From NCBI RefSeq assembly GCF_047462415.1, contig NZ_JANSJE010000011.1, positions 1 to 64,000 on the forward strand: 64,000 nucleotides of DNA. The letters run 5' to 3'. The notes beneath the pieces were generated by a model. That model was given only the letters and a program-made list of their open reading frames with translations, searched no databases and was not told where the DNA came from. Positions 44,525 through 52,579 of the stretch are shown piece by piece; within the stretch, counting starts at the first letter, position 1; each line of letters opens with the position of its first letter. The DNA is from Thermostichus sp047462415 (GTDB lineage Bacteria > Cyanobacteriota > Cyanobacteriia > Thermostichales > Thermostichaceae). The translations under genes and the position numbers were made by a program.

Positions 44525-45520
44525 CTACCACCCCAGCACCCAGGCGAAGATCAAAGGCGCCACGATGGTGGCATCCGACTCGATGACGAACTTAGGTGTG
44601 TCAACCCCCAGCTTGCCCCAGGTGATCTTCTCGTTGGGGACTGCCCCCGAGTAGGAGCCGTAGCTGGTGGTGGAGTCGCTGATCTGGCAGAAATAGCCCC
44701 ACAGGGGGATCCCTTTGCGGCCCAGGTCTTGGTGCAGCATGGGCACCACGCAGATGGGAAAATCGCCAGCAATGCCGCCGCCAATCTGGAAGAAGCCGAT
44801 GGAGCACTCTGCCGAGGTGCGCGTGTACCAGTCCGCCAGTTGGATCATGTACTCAATGCCCGTGCGGACGGTATGGACATGGCGGATCTCACCGGTAATG
44901 CAGTGGGCAGCGTACATGTTGCCGGTGGTGGAGTCCTCCCAGCCCGGCACGTAGATGGGCAAGTTGGCCTCCATGGCCGCGTAAACCCAGGAATCCCGCG
45001 GATTGATCTGGTAGTAGGGCTCCAGCCTGCCGCTGCGCAGGATGCGGTAGATGAACTCGTGGGGGAAGTGGCGTTCCCCGGCCCGGTCGGCAGCCATCCA
45101 CTCTTCCAGCAGAGCTTTTTCCAGGCGCCGCATCGCCTCTTCTTCGGGAATGCAGGTGTCGGTTACCCGGTTCAGGTGCCGCTCCAGCAGCTCCTGCTCC
45201 TGCTGCGGGCTGAGGTCGCGGTAGTTGGGCACCCGCTCGTAGAAGTCGTGGGCGATGAGGTTGAAGATGTCTTCCTCCAGGTTGGCGCCGGTGCAGGAGA
45301 TGGCGTGCACCTTGTCCTGGCGGATCATCTCGGCCAGGGAGAGCCCCAGCTCCGCCGTACTCATGGCGCCGGCCAAGGTCACCATCATCTTGCCGCCTTT
45401 TTCCAGGTGAGCAGAGTAGCCCTTGGCGGCATCCACCAGGGCGGCGGCGTTGAAGTGGCGAAAGTGATGCTCAACAAATTGGCTGATAGGGCCTTTGGCC
45501 ACTGCTTCTGCGGTTATCAT
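44525..45520 (-). CDS. Deoxyhypusine-synthase-like enzyme
   Basis: 331 residues of the deoxyhypusine synthase family. The catalytic lysine region EKITWGKLGVD and the NAD-binding segment (GAMSTAELGLSLAEMI, SCTGANLEEDIFNL) are conserved. Bacteria have no hypusinated eIF5A, so bacterial members are thought to act on spermidine or putrescine instead, for example as homospermidine-synthase-like enzymes. The substrate here is not evident from sequence. ATG at 45520, convergent with the ankyrin gene, and 94 bp from the start region of bioB, with which it diverges. Confidence 0.9.
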   Translation of the reverse strand: MITAEAVAKGPISQFVEHHFRHFNAAALVDAAKGYSAHLEKGGKMMVTLAGAMSTAELGLSLAEMIRQDKVHAISCTGANLEEDIFNLIAHDFYERVPNYRDLSPQQEQELLERHLNRVTDTCIPEEEAMRRLEKALLEEWMAADRAGERHFPHEFIYRILRSGRLEPYYQINPRDSWVYAAMEANLPIYVPGWEDSTTGNMYAAHCITGEIRHVHTVRTGIEYMIQLADWYTRTSAECSIGFFQIGGGIAGDFPICVVPMLHQDLGRKGIPLWGYFCQISDSTTSYGSYSGAVPNEKITWGKLGVDTPKFVIESDATIVAPLIFAWVLGW

Positions 45521-45629
45521 TGTTGAGTTTCTAAGCGAGACGGGTTCGCCTTCTCAAAGCACAGACCCCTTATCCTAACCAAACCTAAGAGCGCTGGCAA
45601 GCTTTTAGGGAGTTTTGGACATTGCCGGC

Positions 45630-46562
45630 ATGGCCATTGCTCTGGAGTACGTTCGCGAAATCTACCACCGGCCGCTGCTGCAGTTGGTGTTCGAGGCGCA
45701 GGCGGTGCACCGACAGCACCACCCTCCCAACCGGGTTCAACTCTGCGCCCTTGTCAACATCAAGTCGGGCGGCTGCCCGGAAGACTGCGCCTATTGCCCC
45801 CAAAGCGCCCGCTACTCGACAGGGATCGAGACCTACCCCTTGATCTCCCTGGATTCGCTGCGCGAGCAGGCCATGGCTGCTCAAAAAGCCGGTGCCACCC
45901 GGCTATGTATGGGCGCTGCTTGGCGGTCAGCCCCGGAAGGGGAGGTGTTTGAGCGGGTGCTGGAGATGGTGCGCACGGTGCGCGAGCTGGGGATGGAAGC
46001 CTGTGTCACTTTGGGGATGGTGTCGGCTGCTCAGGCGCAGCAGTTGGCGACGGCAGGGCTGACGGCCTACAACCACAATCTGGACACCTCGCCGGAGTTC
46101 TACCCCCGCATCATCACGACGCGCACCTACCAGGATCGCCTGGAGACTCTGGCCCATGTGGGGGCAGCCGGCCTGCAGATCTGCTGTGGCGGCATTGTCG
46201 GCCTTGGGGAGACCGACGAAGACCGCATCGCCCTGCTGCACGTTTTGGCCAACCTGACGCCGCCGCCCACTTCGGTACCCATCAACGCGCTGGTGCCGGT
46301 GGCTGGCACGCCCCTGGGCCAGCTTCCCCCTCCCGATCCGCTGCTGCTGGTGCGCACCATCGCCACGGCTCGGCTGCTGCTGCCCAGAGCCCAGATCCGG
46401 CTCTCGGCAGGGCGGAAAAACCTGTCCGAGAGCGACCAGGCGCTGTGCTTCTCGGCAGGCGCCAATTCCATCTTCACCGGCGAAAAGTTGTTGACCACGC
46501 CTAACCCAGGCTCGGCCGCCGATGCGGCTTTGCTCGAGAAGCTAGGCCTGCAACCCCTCTAG
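45630..46562 (+). CDS. bioB: Biotin synthase
   Basis: Radical SAM enzyme inserting sulfur into dethiobiotin. The 4Fe-4S motif is GGCPEDCAYCPQS, and the family strings SARYSTGIE, MGAAWRSAPEGE, ACVTLGM, YNHNLDTSPEFYP and GGIVGLGETDEDRI surround the substrate and 2Fe-2S sites, ending with RLSAGRKNLSES. About 310 residues, normal. I take the ATG at 45630 (MAIALEYVREIYHRP); a TTG at 45615 is possible, with AGGGAG close upstream. No other bio genes are adjacent. Confidence 0.96.
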   Translation: MAIALEYVREIYHRPLLQLVFEAQAVHRQHHPPNRVQLCALVNIKSGGCPEDCAYCPQSARYSTGIETYPLISLDSLREQAMAAQKAGATRLCMGAAWRSAPEGEVFERVLEMVRTVRELGMEACVTLGMVSAAQAQQLATAGLTAYNHNLDTSPEFYPRIITTRTYQDRLETLAHVGAAGLQICCGGIVGLGETDEDRIALLHVLANLTPPPTSVPINALVPVAGTPLGQLPPPDPLLLVRTIATARLLLPRAQIRLSAGRKNLSESDQALCFSAGANSIFTGEKLLTTPNPGSAADAALLEKLGLQPL

Positions 46563-46720
46563 AAGCATTTCCTTTTGCGCCTTTAGGATCCCTAGTTGGA
46601 TCTAGGCGTGTCCCTTCTGTTGTAACAATCTTTTCAGAAAATCTAACCCTTTCTTAACCCTGTCGGCAGCCATGTCAGAATGGTGGCGACAGTGTTCTCC
46701 AGGGTTGTTACGTCGGGTTC

Positions 46721-48796
46721 ATGTCTCCTGTCAGCACTGCCGAGCCCCTTGCCGAAGTCCAATCCCCTGAGGCGGCTGCTTCTTCTCCTCCAGAGCTCTC
46801 GCTTGGGGAGACTGCGGAGCCGACAAGGGGAGGGGGCTTTTGGGGATCCCTGCGGCGCTGGTGGGCGCGCTGGAAACAAAAGCTGCGCCTGGAGACCCAG
46901 TTGCTCTTTGTGGCCACGCTGGTGGTCTCGCTGGTGGTGAGCAGCTTCACCTTCTGGGCCGTCAGCACCGTGCAGCAGAATGCCCGCTTTAACGAGGCCC
47001 GCTTTGGCCGGGATCTGGGATTGCTATTGGCAGCCAATGTCGCCCCCCTGATCGCAGAAGATCGCATCGGCGAAGTGGTCCAACTGTCGCGGCAATATTT
47101 TGAGAGCACCAGCAGCATTCGCTATTTGCTCTACGCCGACCCGGAGGGGAACATCTACTACGGGATCCCGTTTTCCAACCAGGAGGTGAAAACCTCCCTC
47201 AGCCTTACCCGCCGCATGCAACTGCCGGACAACCGCCCGCCTGCCGAGGGCCAGCCGCTGGTGCGCACCCACCTCACCCCTGCCGGGCGGGTGACGGACA
47301 TTTTTGTCGGCATCTATCATCAGGGCCGCTTTTTGGGCACCCTTGGCCTCGGCATCAACCCCAACCCCGCCCTTGTGCGCTCCACGCAACTGGCGCGGGA
47401 GGTCTCGATTGGGGTGTTTTTGGCAGTGTGGGTTCTGGCCATCCTGGGATCCGTGGTCAACGCCCTCACCATCACCTATCCCATCAAAGAACTGGTCAAG
47501 GGCGTCCAGGAGATCACCAAGGGCAACTTCAAGCAGCGCATCGACCTGCCCTTTGGGGGAGAGCTGGCCCAGCTCATCGACAGCTTTAACGAGATGGCGG
47601 AGCGGCTGCAGAGCTACGAAGAGCAGAACATCGAAGAACTGGCCGCCGCCAAAGCCAAGTTGGAGACGTTGGTTTTCTCTATCGTCGATGCCGCCATTTT
47701 GCTGGATGCCGAGTTTCGGGTGCTGCTGCTCAACCCGGCGGCCTCTCGCATGTTCGGCTGGGAAGGGGATCCCGTCTTGGGCAAGCCCTTGCCGGAGCTG
47801 TTGCCGGAGGATCTACGGCAGCAGTTGGCCCGCCCCCTGATGCAAATTGCCCGCGGGGATCAAGAGGCAGAGGAAATTCGCGTCAACCTCAGCGGCCCCA
47901 TCAAGCGCGTCGTTCGCATCCTGCTGTCGCCGGTATCCGACCCGCGGCGGCAAAACCTCAAGGGGATTGTAATGACGGTACAGGACATCACCCGCGAGGT
48001 GGAGCTCAACGAGGCCAAGGCCCAGTTCATCAGCAACATCAGCCACGAGCTGCGTACCCCCCTCTTTAGTATTAAGTCTTTTATCGAGACCCTCTACGAG
48101 TACGGCGAGCAGATGTCGCCAGAGGAGCGGCTGGACTATCTGGAAATTGCCAACCGCGAAACCGATCGCCTCACCCGCTTGGTCAACGATGTGTTGGATT
48201 TGTCGCGTCTGGAGTCGGGCAAGCAGTACCACTTCGAGGCCGTCGATATCGCGGCGGTGATCGAGCAAACCTTGCGCACCCACCACCTGCAAGCCCGCGA
48301 CAAAGGGATCCAGTTGCGCAAGTTTGTCGATCCGGATCTGCCCCTGGTGTGGGGCAACTACGATCTGCTGCTGCAGGTGATGACCAATCTTTTGGGCAAC
48401 GCTCTCAAGTTCACGCCGTCGGGAGGTCTGGTGACGGTGCATGCCCACCTGGTGGTACAGGCGGATGGATCCCCGCAGGCGGTGCGGGTGGCGGTGGCCG
48501 ATACGGGCATTGGCATTGCGCCCGAGGATCAAGAGCGGATCTTCGACCGCTTTTTCCGCGTCGAGAACCGCGTCCACACTTTGGAGGGCACCGGCCTGGG
48601 CCTGGCCATTGTGCGCAACATCCTCGAGAAACACCACACCCGCATCTGCCTAGAAAGCAAGCTGGAACAGGGATCCACCTTCTGGTTCGACCTGCACCTA
48701 TACACCGAAAACGGGCCGCTGGAGTTTGCCGCCCAGCCCGGCGAAACGGATCCCCCCAGTTGCCGCTGGCGGGAGCATCCCCAGCAAACCTCTTAA
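46721..48796 (+). CDS. NblS/Hik33-type membrane sensor histidine kinase
   Basis: 691 residues. Order: a disordered N-terminus, TM1 (LLFVATLVVSLVVSSFTFW), an extracytoplasmic sensor, TM2 (VFLAVWVLAILGSVVNALTI), HAMP (ITYPIKELVKGVQEITKGNF), PAS (VFSIVDAAILLDAEFRVLLLN) and HisKA with the phospho-His in NISHELRTPLFSIKSF. The ATPase domain has N-box NLLGNALKF, DTGIGIAPED and GTGLGLAI. The PLFSIKSFIETLYEYGEQM context is typical of NblS/Hik33, which controls high-light, nutrient and osmotic responses through RpaB. ATG at 46721. Two Hlip genes, typical targets of this pathway, lie 5.5 kb downstream. Confidence 0.9.
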   Translation: MSPVSTAEPLAEVQSPEAAASSPPELSLGETAEPTRGGGFWGSLRRWWARWKQKLRLETQLLFVATLVVSLVVSSFTFWAVSTVQQNARFNEARFGRDLGLLLAANVAPLIAEDRIGEVVQLSRQYFESTSSIRYLLYADPEGNIYYGIPFSNQEVKTSLSLTRRMQLPDNRPPAEGQPLVRTHLTPAGRVTDIFVGIYHQGRFLGTLGLGINPNPALVRSTQLAREVSIGVFLAVWVLAILGSVVNALTITYPIKELVKGVQEITKGNFKQRIDLPFGGELAQLIDSFNEMAERLQSYEEQNIEELAAAKAKLETLVFSIVDAAILLDAEFRVLLLNPAASRMFGWEGDPVLGKPLPELLPEDLRQQLARPLMQIARGDQEAEEIRVNLSGPIKRVVRILLSPVSDPRRQNLKGIVMTVQDITREVELNEAKAQFISNISHELRTPLFSIKSFIETLYEYGEQMSPEERLDYLEIANRETDRLTRLVNDVLDLSRLESGKQYHFEAVDIAAVIEQTLRTHHLQARDKGIQLRKFVDPDLPLVWGNYDLLLQVMTNLLGNALKFTPSGGLVTVHAHLVVQADGSPQAVRVAVADTGIGIAPEDQERIFDRFFRVENRVHTLEGTGLGLAIVRNILEKHHTRICLESKLEQGSTFWFDLHLYTENGPLEFAAQPGETDPPSCRWREHPQQTS

Positions 48797-48884
48797 GGAG
48801 CAAAAAGCCCGTACGGCTGCAGGGATCCCTGGTGGTGGCTTGTTCTACACTGGAGAAGGTTTTGAGTTGTGAGGGGTTGCTGCC

Positions 48885-49181
48885 ATGCCGCCTCGCTGGC
48901 CCCGGAAGCCCTCCCGTCGGGATCCCGAGTTTCGCAAGCTGGATGACCGCTACACCTACGCGGCCCACCTGGCCGTTTTTCTCTGCAGCGCGTCGGGACT
49001 GGTGTTTTTCCAGCAGTTGTACCGGGCGGATTGGCCGTGGCTGGTGCCGCTGCTGGGCTGGTGGGGCCTAGGCCTGGGGATCCACAGCTTCTCGATCTTT
49101 TTTGTGGCCCGCTACCCTGCCGATCCAGGTTTTGTGGAGCTCCCCCCCGAAGCCAACGAAGACTCTGTAGAAGCCGGCTAG
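48885..49181 (+). CDS. Small 2TM-domain membrane protein
   Basis: 98 residues with two membrane helices (AAHLAVFLCSASGLVFFQQL and WLVPLLGWWGLGLGIHSFSIFFV), matching the 2TM domain family in length and pattern. The N-terminus is basic (RWPRKPSRRD) and the C-terminus acidic. The family has no established function. In other proteins the 2TM domain is attached to LytTR or histidine-kinase modules. Here it stands alone, 88 bp after the NblS-like kinase and on the same strand, so co-expression is possible. Start ATG at 48885. Confidence 0.85.
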   Translation: MPPRWPRKPSRRDPEFRKLDDRYTYAAHLAVFLCSASGLVFFQQLYRADWPWLVPLLGWWGLGLGIHSFSIFFVARYPADPGFVELPPEANEDSVEAG

Positions 49182-49190
49182 CGGCCTCCC

Positions 49191-50228
49191 TCAAGGGGAG
49201 CCAGGGGAGGAGGGGCGCTGTCGTCGTTGTCGCTGCAGCAGCAGGGGGGAGAGATCGCTTTCGTCGTAGATATCTCCCACCAGCTCTTCCAAAATGTCCT
49301 CCAGCGTGATCAGGCCGGTGGTGCCGCCAAACTCATCCACCACGATCCCCAGGTGTTGGCGGGAGCGCAGCATCTCTTTGAGTAACAGGCTGACGCGCTT
49401 GGTATCGGGCACAAAAAAAGGCGGGGACATGGCCTTGGTCACCTCGGCATTGCCCTTTTGCTCCAGGTGGCGCAGGGCCTGCTTGAGGTGGATGACGCCG
49501 ACGATCTCGTCCTTAGATTCCCCCTGCACAGGGATGCGGGAGTAGCCCGTCTCCAGGCAGAGCTTCACCACATCCTGCAGGGTTTTATCGTGGGAGATGG
49601 TCTCCATTTTTACTCTAGGTTTGGCCACATCTCCCGCCTGGAGCAAATCCAACGCCAGCGCCCCGCGAAACAGGCGCCGTTTTTGCCAATCCAGCAGCCC
49701 CCGCTGCCCCAGCACGTCGATCAACAGCTCCAAATCCTTGAGGGAAGCGGTGGCCGTCAGCGGCGAGAGCTCCAACAGGTTGAACAGGCGGCTGACAATC
49801 CATTCAAAGGCGTCGGTAAAAGGGCGCAGCAGCACCGAGAGGATATGGACAGGCCGCACCACCCAGCGGAACACCCCCAGGGGATGACTCACCGCCAGGG
49901 ACTTTGGGGCTACTTCTCCAAACAGGAGCACCAGGATCGTGGTGGGCACAGTGGCGGCCAAAGCTCCAAACTGGGATCCCAGCAGCTCGATGGAGAGGGC
50001 TGTGGCCAGGGCAGCAATGCCGATGTTGACAAAGTTGTTCACCAACAACAGGGTGGTGATCAGCCGTGAGCGCTGTTGTTGGGCCAGTCGATACAAGCCT
50101 TGCGGATCCCCTTGTTCCTCGATCAGGGATTCCAGGCGCAAGTTATCCATGGCCGTGATGGCCGTTTCGGCCCCAGAGCAAGCTCCCGAAAGGAGAAGCA
50201 AAAAGGCTAAGAGGAAGACATTAACCAT
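49191..50228 (-). CDS. CNNM/CorC-HlyC family membrane protein with CBS pair
   Basis: 345 residues. An N-terminal DUF21 (CNNM) transmembrane domain (LLAFLLLLSGACSGAETAITA; TTLLLVNNFVNIGIAALATAL; VPTTILVLLFGEVAPKSLAV) is followed by two CBS domains (VAKPRVKMETISHDKTLQDVV, and MSPPFFVPDTKRVSLLLKEML to LITLEDILEELVGDI). Family members are linked to Mg2+ or Co2+ transport or Na+/Mg2+ exchange. The usual C-terminal transporter-associated domain is missing; the protein ends in a short Arg/Ser tail. I choose the ATG at 50228; an upstream TTG at 50303 adds an implausible segment. The stop is 9 bp from the convergent 2TM gene. Confidence 0.92.
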   Translation of the reverse strand: MVNVFLLAFLLLLSGACSGAETAITAMDNLRLESLIEEQGDPQGLYRLAQQQRSRLITTLLLVNNFVNIGIAALATALSIELLGSQFGALAATVPTTILVLLFGEVAPKSLAVSHPLGVFRWVVRPVHILSVLLRPFTDAFEWIVSRLFNLLELSPLTATASLKDLELLIDVLGQRGLLDWQKRRLFRGALALDLLQAGDVAKPRVKMETISHDKTLQDVVKLCLETGYSRIPVQGESKDEIVGVIHLKQALRHLEQKGNAEVTKAMSPPFFVPDTKRVSLLLKEMLRSRQHLGIVVDEFGGTTGLITLEDILEELVGDIYDESDLSPLLLQRQRRQRPSSPGSP

Positions 50229-50571
50229 AGCGCTCCGTCCGCAACAGCGGAACGGGATCCAGATCCATGTTGCCCAGAGCAGAAAATGGGTAGCTTCGGC
50301 CAATGCAAAGAAAAGCGGGTCGGCACATTTTCATCACCAACGGGATCCCATCCGGCACCTCGACACCTGAGCGGTTTTACCAAAGTTCAGCACTCAACCC
50401 AAGGCTCAGAATCCCTAAACACCCACCAACTCCATCTTTTGCGATGAGAGTCTTCATTGAGCAACGAGAGAGCACTCAAGCTGTTCAAACCGACTAGCTT
50501 GCTGAAGATCTTGGAAGATCTTGTGAAAAGCTTAACTTATCCTGTGTTGATCCCTAACCGGTTGCTCAAAG
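50229..50571. other. 343-bp gene-free region between the CNNM gene and panC-cmk
   Basis: Neither strand holds a frame with a credible ribosome site. AT content rises at 50490-50560 (TTGTGAAAAGCTTAACTTATCC), perhaps a promoter or an old decayed sequence. It contains two GGATCC sites but no repeat of the palindromic family. Confidence 0.4.
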
Positions 50572-52206
50572 CTATTGATCAAAACGGGCTTGGCCGGATC
50601 GATCCAAAAGTTGTCGGTACAACATCACAATTTTGTCTTGCACCTCGGATTGGCTCAGGTGATCTGTGTCGATCAGGATGGCGTCGGGGGCAGGCCGCAA
50701 GGGAGAGATAAGCCGTTCGCTGTCGCGGCGATCCCGCTGCTCGATTTGGGCTTTCAATTCTTCGAGGGGCACCATTTGCCCTTGGGCTTGGAGTTGCTGT
50801 TGCCGGCGTTGGGCTCGTTCGCCCACCGAGGCGGTCAAAAAGACTTTCAGCTCAGCATCGGGAAAGACATAGGTGCCGATATCTCGCCCCTCCAAGACGG
50901 CCCCCCCATCCCGGCCAATGCTGCGTTGCCGCTTCACCAGCTCCTGCCGCACCCCCGGCACTGCCGCCACCTGAGAGACCCAGCGGGTCACTTCTGGGGA
51001 GCGGATGGCCTGGGTGATTTCTTCGCCATCGGCCCAGATGCGGGTCGGCTCTGCCGAAGAAGTGCCACTTTGCAGGGTGAGCTGGGTTTGGGCGGCCAGT
51101 TGGGTCAATTGCTCGGCGTCGTCCAACGGGATCCCCCGCTGCAGCGCCAGCCAGGTGATAGCCCGATACATGGCCCCTGTGTCCAAGTACAAAAGCTGCA
51201 GTTGGGCGGCCACTGCCCGCGCCACGGTGGATTTTCCGGCTCCTGCCGGGCCGTCGATGGCAATCAGCGGGCGACGTGGGGTAGAAGCCACCTCCGAGGA
51301 AGGCGGTGCCGCGTTTTGTGCTTTCTCGGCCCAGGGATCCCCTTGTGCCGGAGAGAGGAGCAGATTGTCGATCAGGCGAGTTTGCCCCACATAGGCGGCG
51401 ATGGCCAGCAATCCCTTGTCTTTCACCTCGGCCAGCGGCTGGAGGGTTTGCGGATCCACCAGTTCCAAGTATTGCACCCGCAGTTCAGGGGTGTGCTCCA
51501 GCTCGGCACGGGCGGCAGCCAGGATCCCTTCTGCCGAGGGATCCCCCGCCTGCCAATGGTTATACCCCCGACACAAGGCCCGGTACAGGCTGGTGGCCAC
51601 CTGTCTCTCTTCAGGAGAAAGGTAGCGGTTGCGGGAGCTGCAGGCGAGGCCATCGGCTTCTCGCACGGTGGGGCAGGGGACAATGGTGGTGGGGATCTGC
51701 AGATCTTGGACCAGCCGTTGGATGATCGCCAGTTGCTGGGCGTCTTTCTGGCCAAAGTAGGCCCGCTGCGGCTGCACCAAGTTCAGCAGTTGCAGCACGA
51801 TGGTGGCTACGCCGCGAAAATGCCCCGGTCGGTGGGGGGCACAGAGGGTTTGCAAAAGGGACTCGGGAGGCATGACCCAGGTGCGGTCGCTGCCGGCTGC
51901 CGGGCTGGCGCCCATCTCCTGCGGGTCGGGGGCAAACACCACATCCACGCCCGCCGCTTCACACAGGGCCCGATCCCCCTCCTCGTCGCGGGGGTAGCGA
52001 TCCCAGTCTTCGTTGGGCCCAAATTGCAGCGGGTTGACGAAAATGCTGACCACCGTGCGGTCGCACTCTTGGCGGCAGCGGCGGATCAGGCTGAGATGGC
52101 CCTCGTGCAGGGATCCCATCGTGGGCACCAAGCCGATGGTGGATCCCCGCCAGCCAGTTACCTGCTCCCGCAAAGCAGCAACGGTGCGCAGCCAGTGCAT
52201 CGCCAT
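50572..52206 (-). CDS. panC/cmk: Bifunctional pantoate-beta-alanine ligase / cytidylate kinase
   Basis: 544 residues, the cyanobacterial fusion. The PanC half (about residues 1-285) has PTMGSLHEGHLSLIR, VSIFVNPLQFGPNEDWDRYPRD, RPGHFRGVATIV and FGQKDAQQLAIIQRLV. The Cmk half (about 315-540) has the P-loop IDGPAGAGKSTVARAVA, YLDTGAMYRAIT, GRDIGTYVFPDAELKVFLTAS and QRDRRDSERLISPL. It joins pantothenate synthesis with CMP/dCMP phosphorylation; the reason for the fusion is unclear. The two halves are joined by a Ser/Pro-rich linker. The petG gene lies 42 bp upstream on the same strand. Confidence 0.97.
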   Translation of the reverse strand: MAMHWLRTVAALREQVTGWRGSTIGLVPTMGSLHEGHLSLIRRCRQECDRTVVSIFVNPLQFGPNEDWDRYPRDEEGDRALCEAAGVDVVFAPDPQEMGASPAAGSDRTWVMPPESLLQTLCAPHRPGHFRGVATIVLQLLNLVQPQRAYFGQKDAQQLAIIQRLVQDLQIPTTIVPCPTVREADGLACSSRNRYLSPEERQVATSLYRALCRGYNHWQAGDPSAEGILAAARAELEHTPELRVQYLELVDPQTLQPLAEVKDKGLLAIAAYVGQTRLIDNLLLSPAQGDPWAEKAQNAAPPSSEVASTPRRPLIAIDGPAGAGKSTVARAVAAQLQLLYLDTGAMYRAITWLALQRGIPLDDAEQLTQLAAQTQLTLQSGTSSAEPTRIWADGEEITQAIRSPEVTRWVSQVAAVPGVRQELVKRQRSIGRDGGAVLEGRDIGTYVFPDAELKVFLTASVGERAQRRQQQLQAQGQMVPLEELKAQIEQRDRRDSERLISPLRPAPDAILIDTDHLSQSEVQDKIVMLYRQLLDRSGQARFDQ

Positions 52207-52248
52207 GCCACCTCACTTCTTCTCCGCCTAACCTACCCAGGGCAACTT

Positions 52249-52362
52249 TCAAAGACCGATCTTGTTGCCCCGTTGATACTGCCTGTAGGCGGCCACAAAC
52301 AAGCCCGCCAAGGTGACCAACACCATCCCCAAAACGATCCCCAACAAAATCGGCTCGATCAC
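52249..52362 (-). CDS. petG: Cytochrome b6f complex subunit PetG
   Basis: A 37-residue single-helix subunit of the thylakoid cytochrome b6f complex; translation reads IEPILLGIVLGMVLVTLAG then LFVAAYRQYQRGN and IGL. Length and every recognisable position match PetG of other cyanobacteria. Start is GTG at 52362 with GGAGG eight bases upstream; stop is TGA at 52249-52251. It lies between panC-cmk and an IS remnant. The gene is short enough to be missed by an automatic ORF threshold. Confidence 0.95.
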   Translation of the reverse strand: MIEPILLGIVLGMVLVTLAGLFVAAYRQYQRGNKIGL

Positions 52363-52385
52363 AACCCCGACCTCCTAGTTCAAAC

Positions 52386-52560
52386 CTAGATCATGTTGAC
52401 ATACTCCCTGTCTTTTAGGGCAGGGATCTTTGACGCTTCACCGACCGACGCCGGCAAACCAGTCCTACAGGGTCTCCACATCGGTTTTGGAGTCAGGCCT
52501 TCCATCCCGACTTGGTTGATGTTACTTGAGATATCGATTGGCGCCAGTCGGGACGAAGTC
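52386..52560 (-). mobile_element. Right-end remnant of an IS200/IS605 (tnpB-type) element
   Basis: On the minus strand this stretch reads as the C-terminal tail typical of degraded tnpB/orfB loci (GEASKIPALKDREYVNMI), with no catalytic part left. It contains the hairpin CCCTGTC (52406-52412) with GGCAGGG (52419-52425) and the terminal string TTGACATACTCCC (52396-52408). Intact elements of this kind encode the guide RNA here. No transposase is present. It separates petG from sufS. Confidence 0.6.
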
Positions 52561-52579
52561 CTCTGCCTGTGACGGATCC

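Noticed and set aside
50575..52389. Plus-strand ORF of about 600 codons opposite panC-cmk
   Set aside because: High GC suppresses stops on the complementary strand; the minus strand encodes a complete, motif-bearing fusion enzyme.
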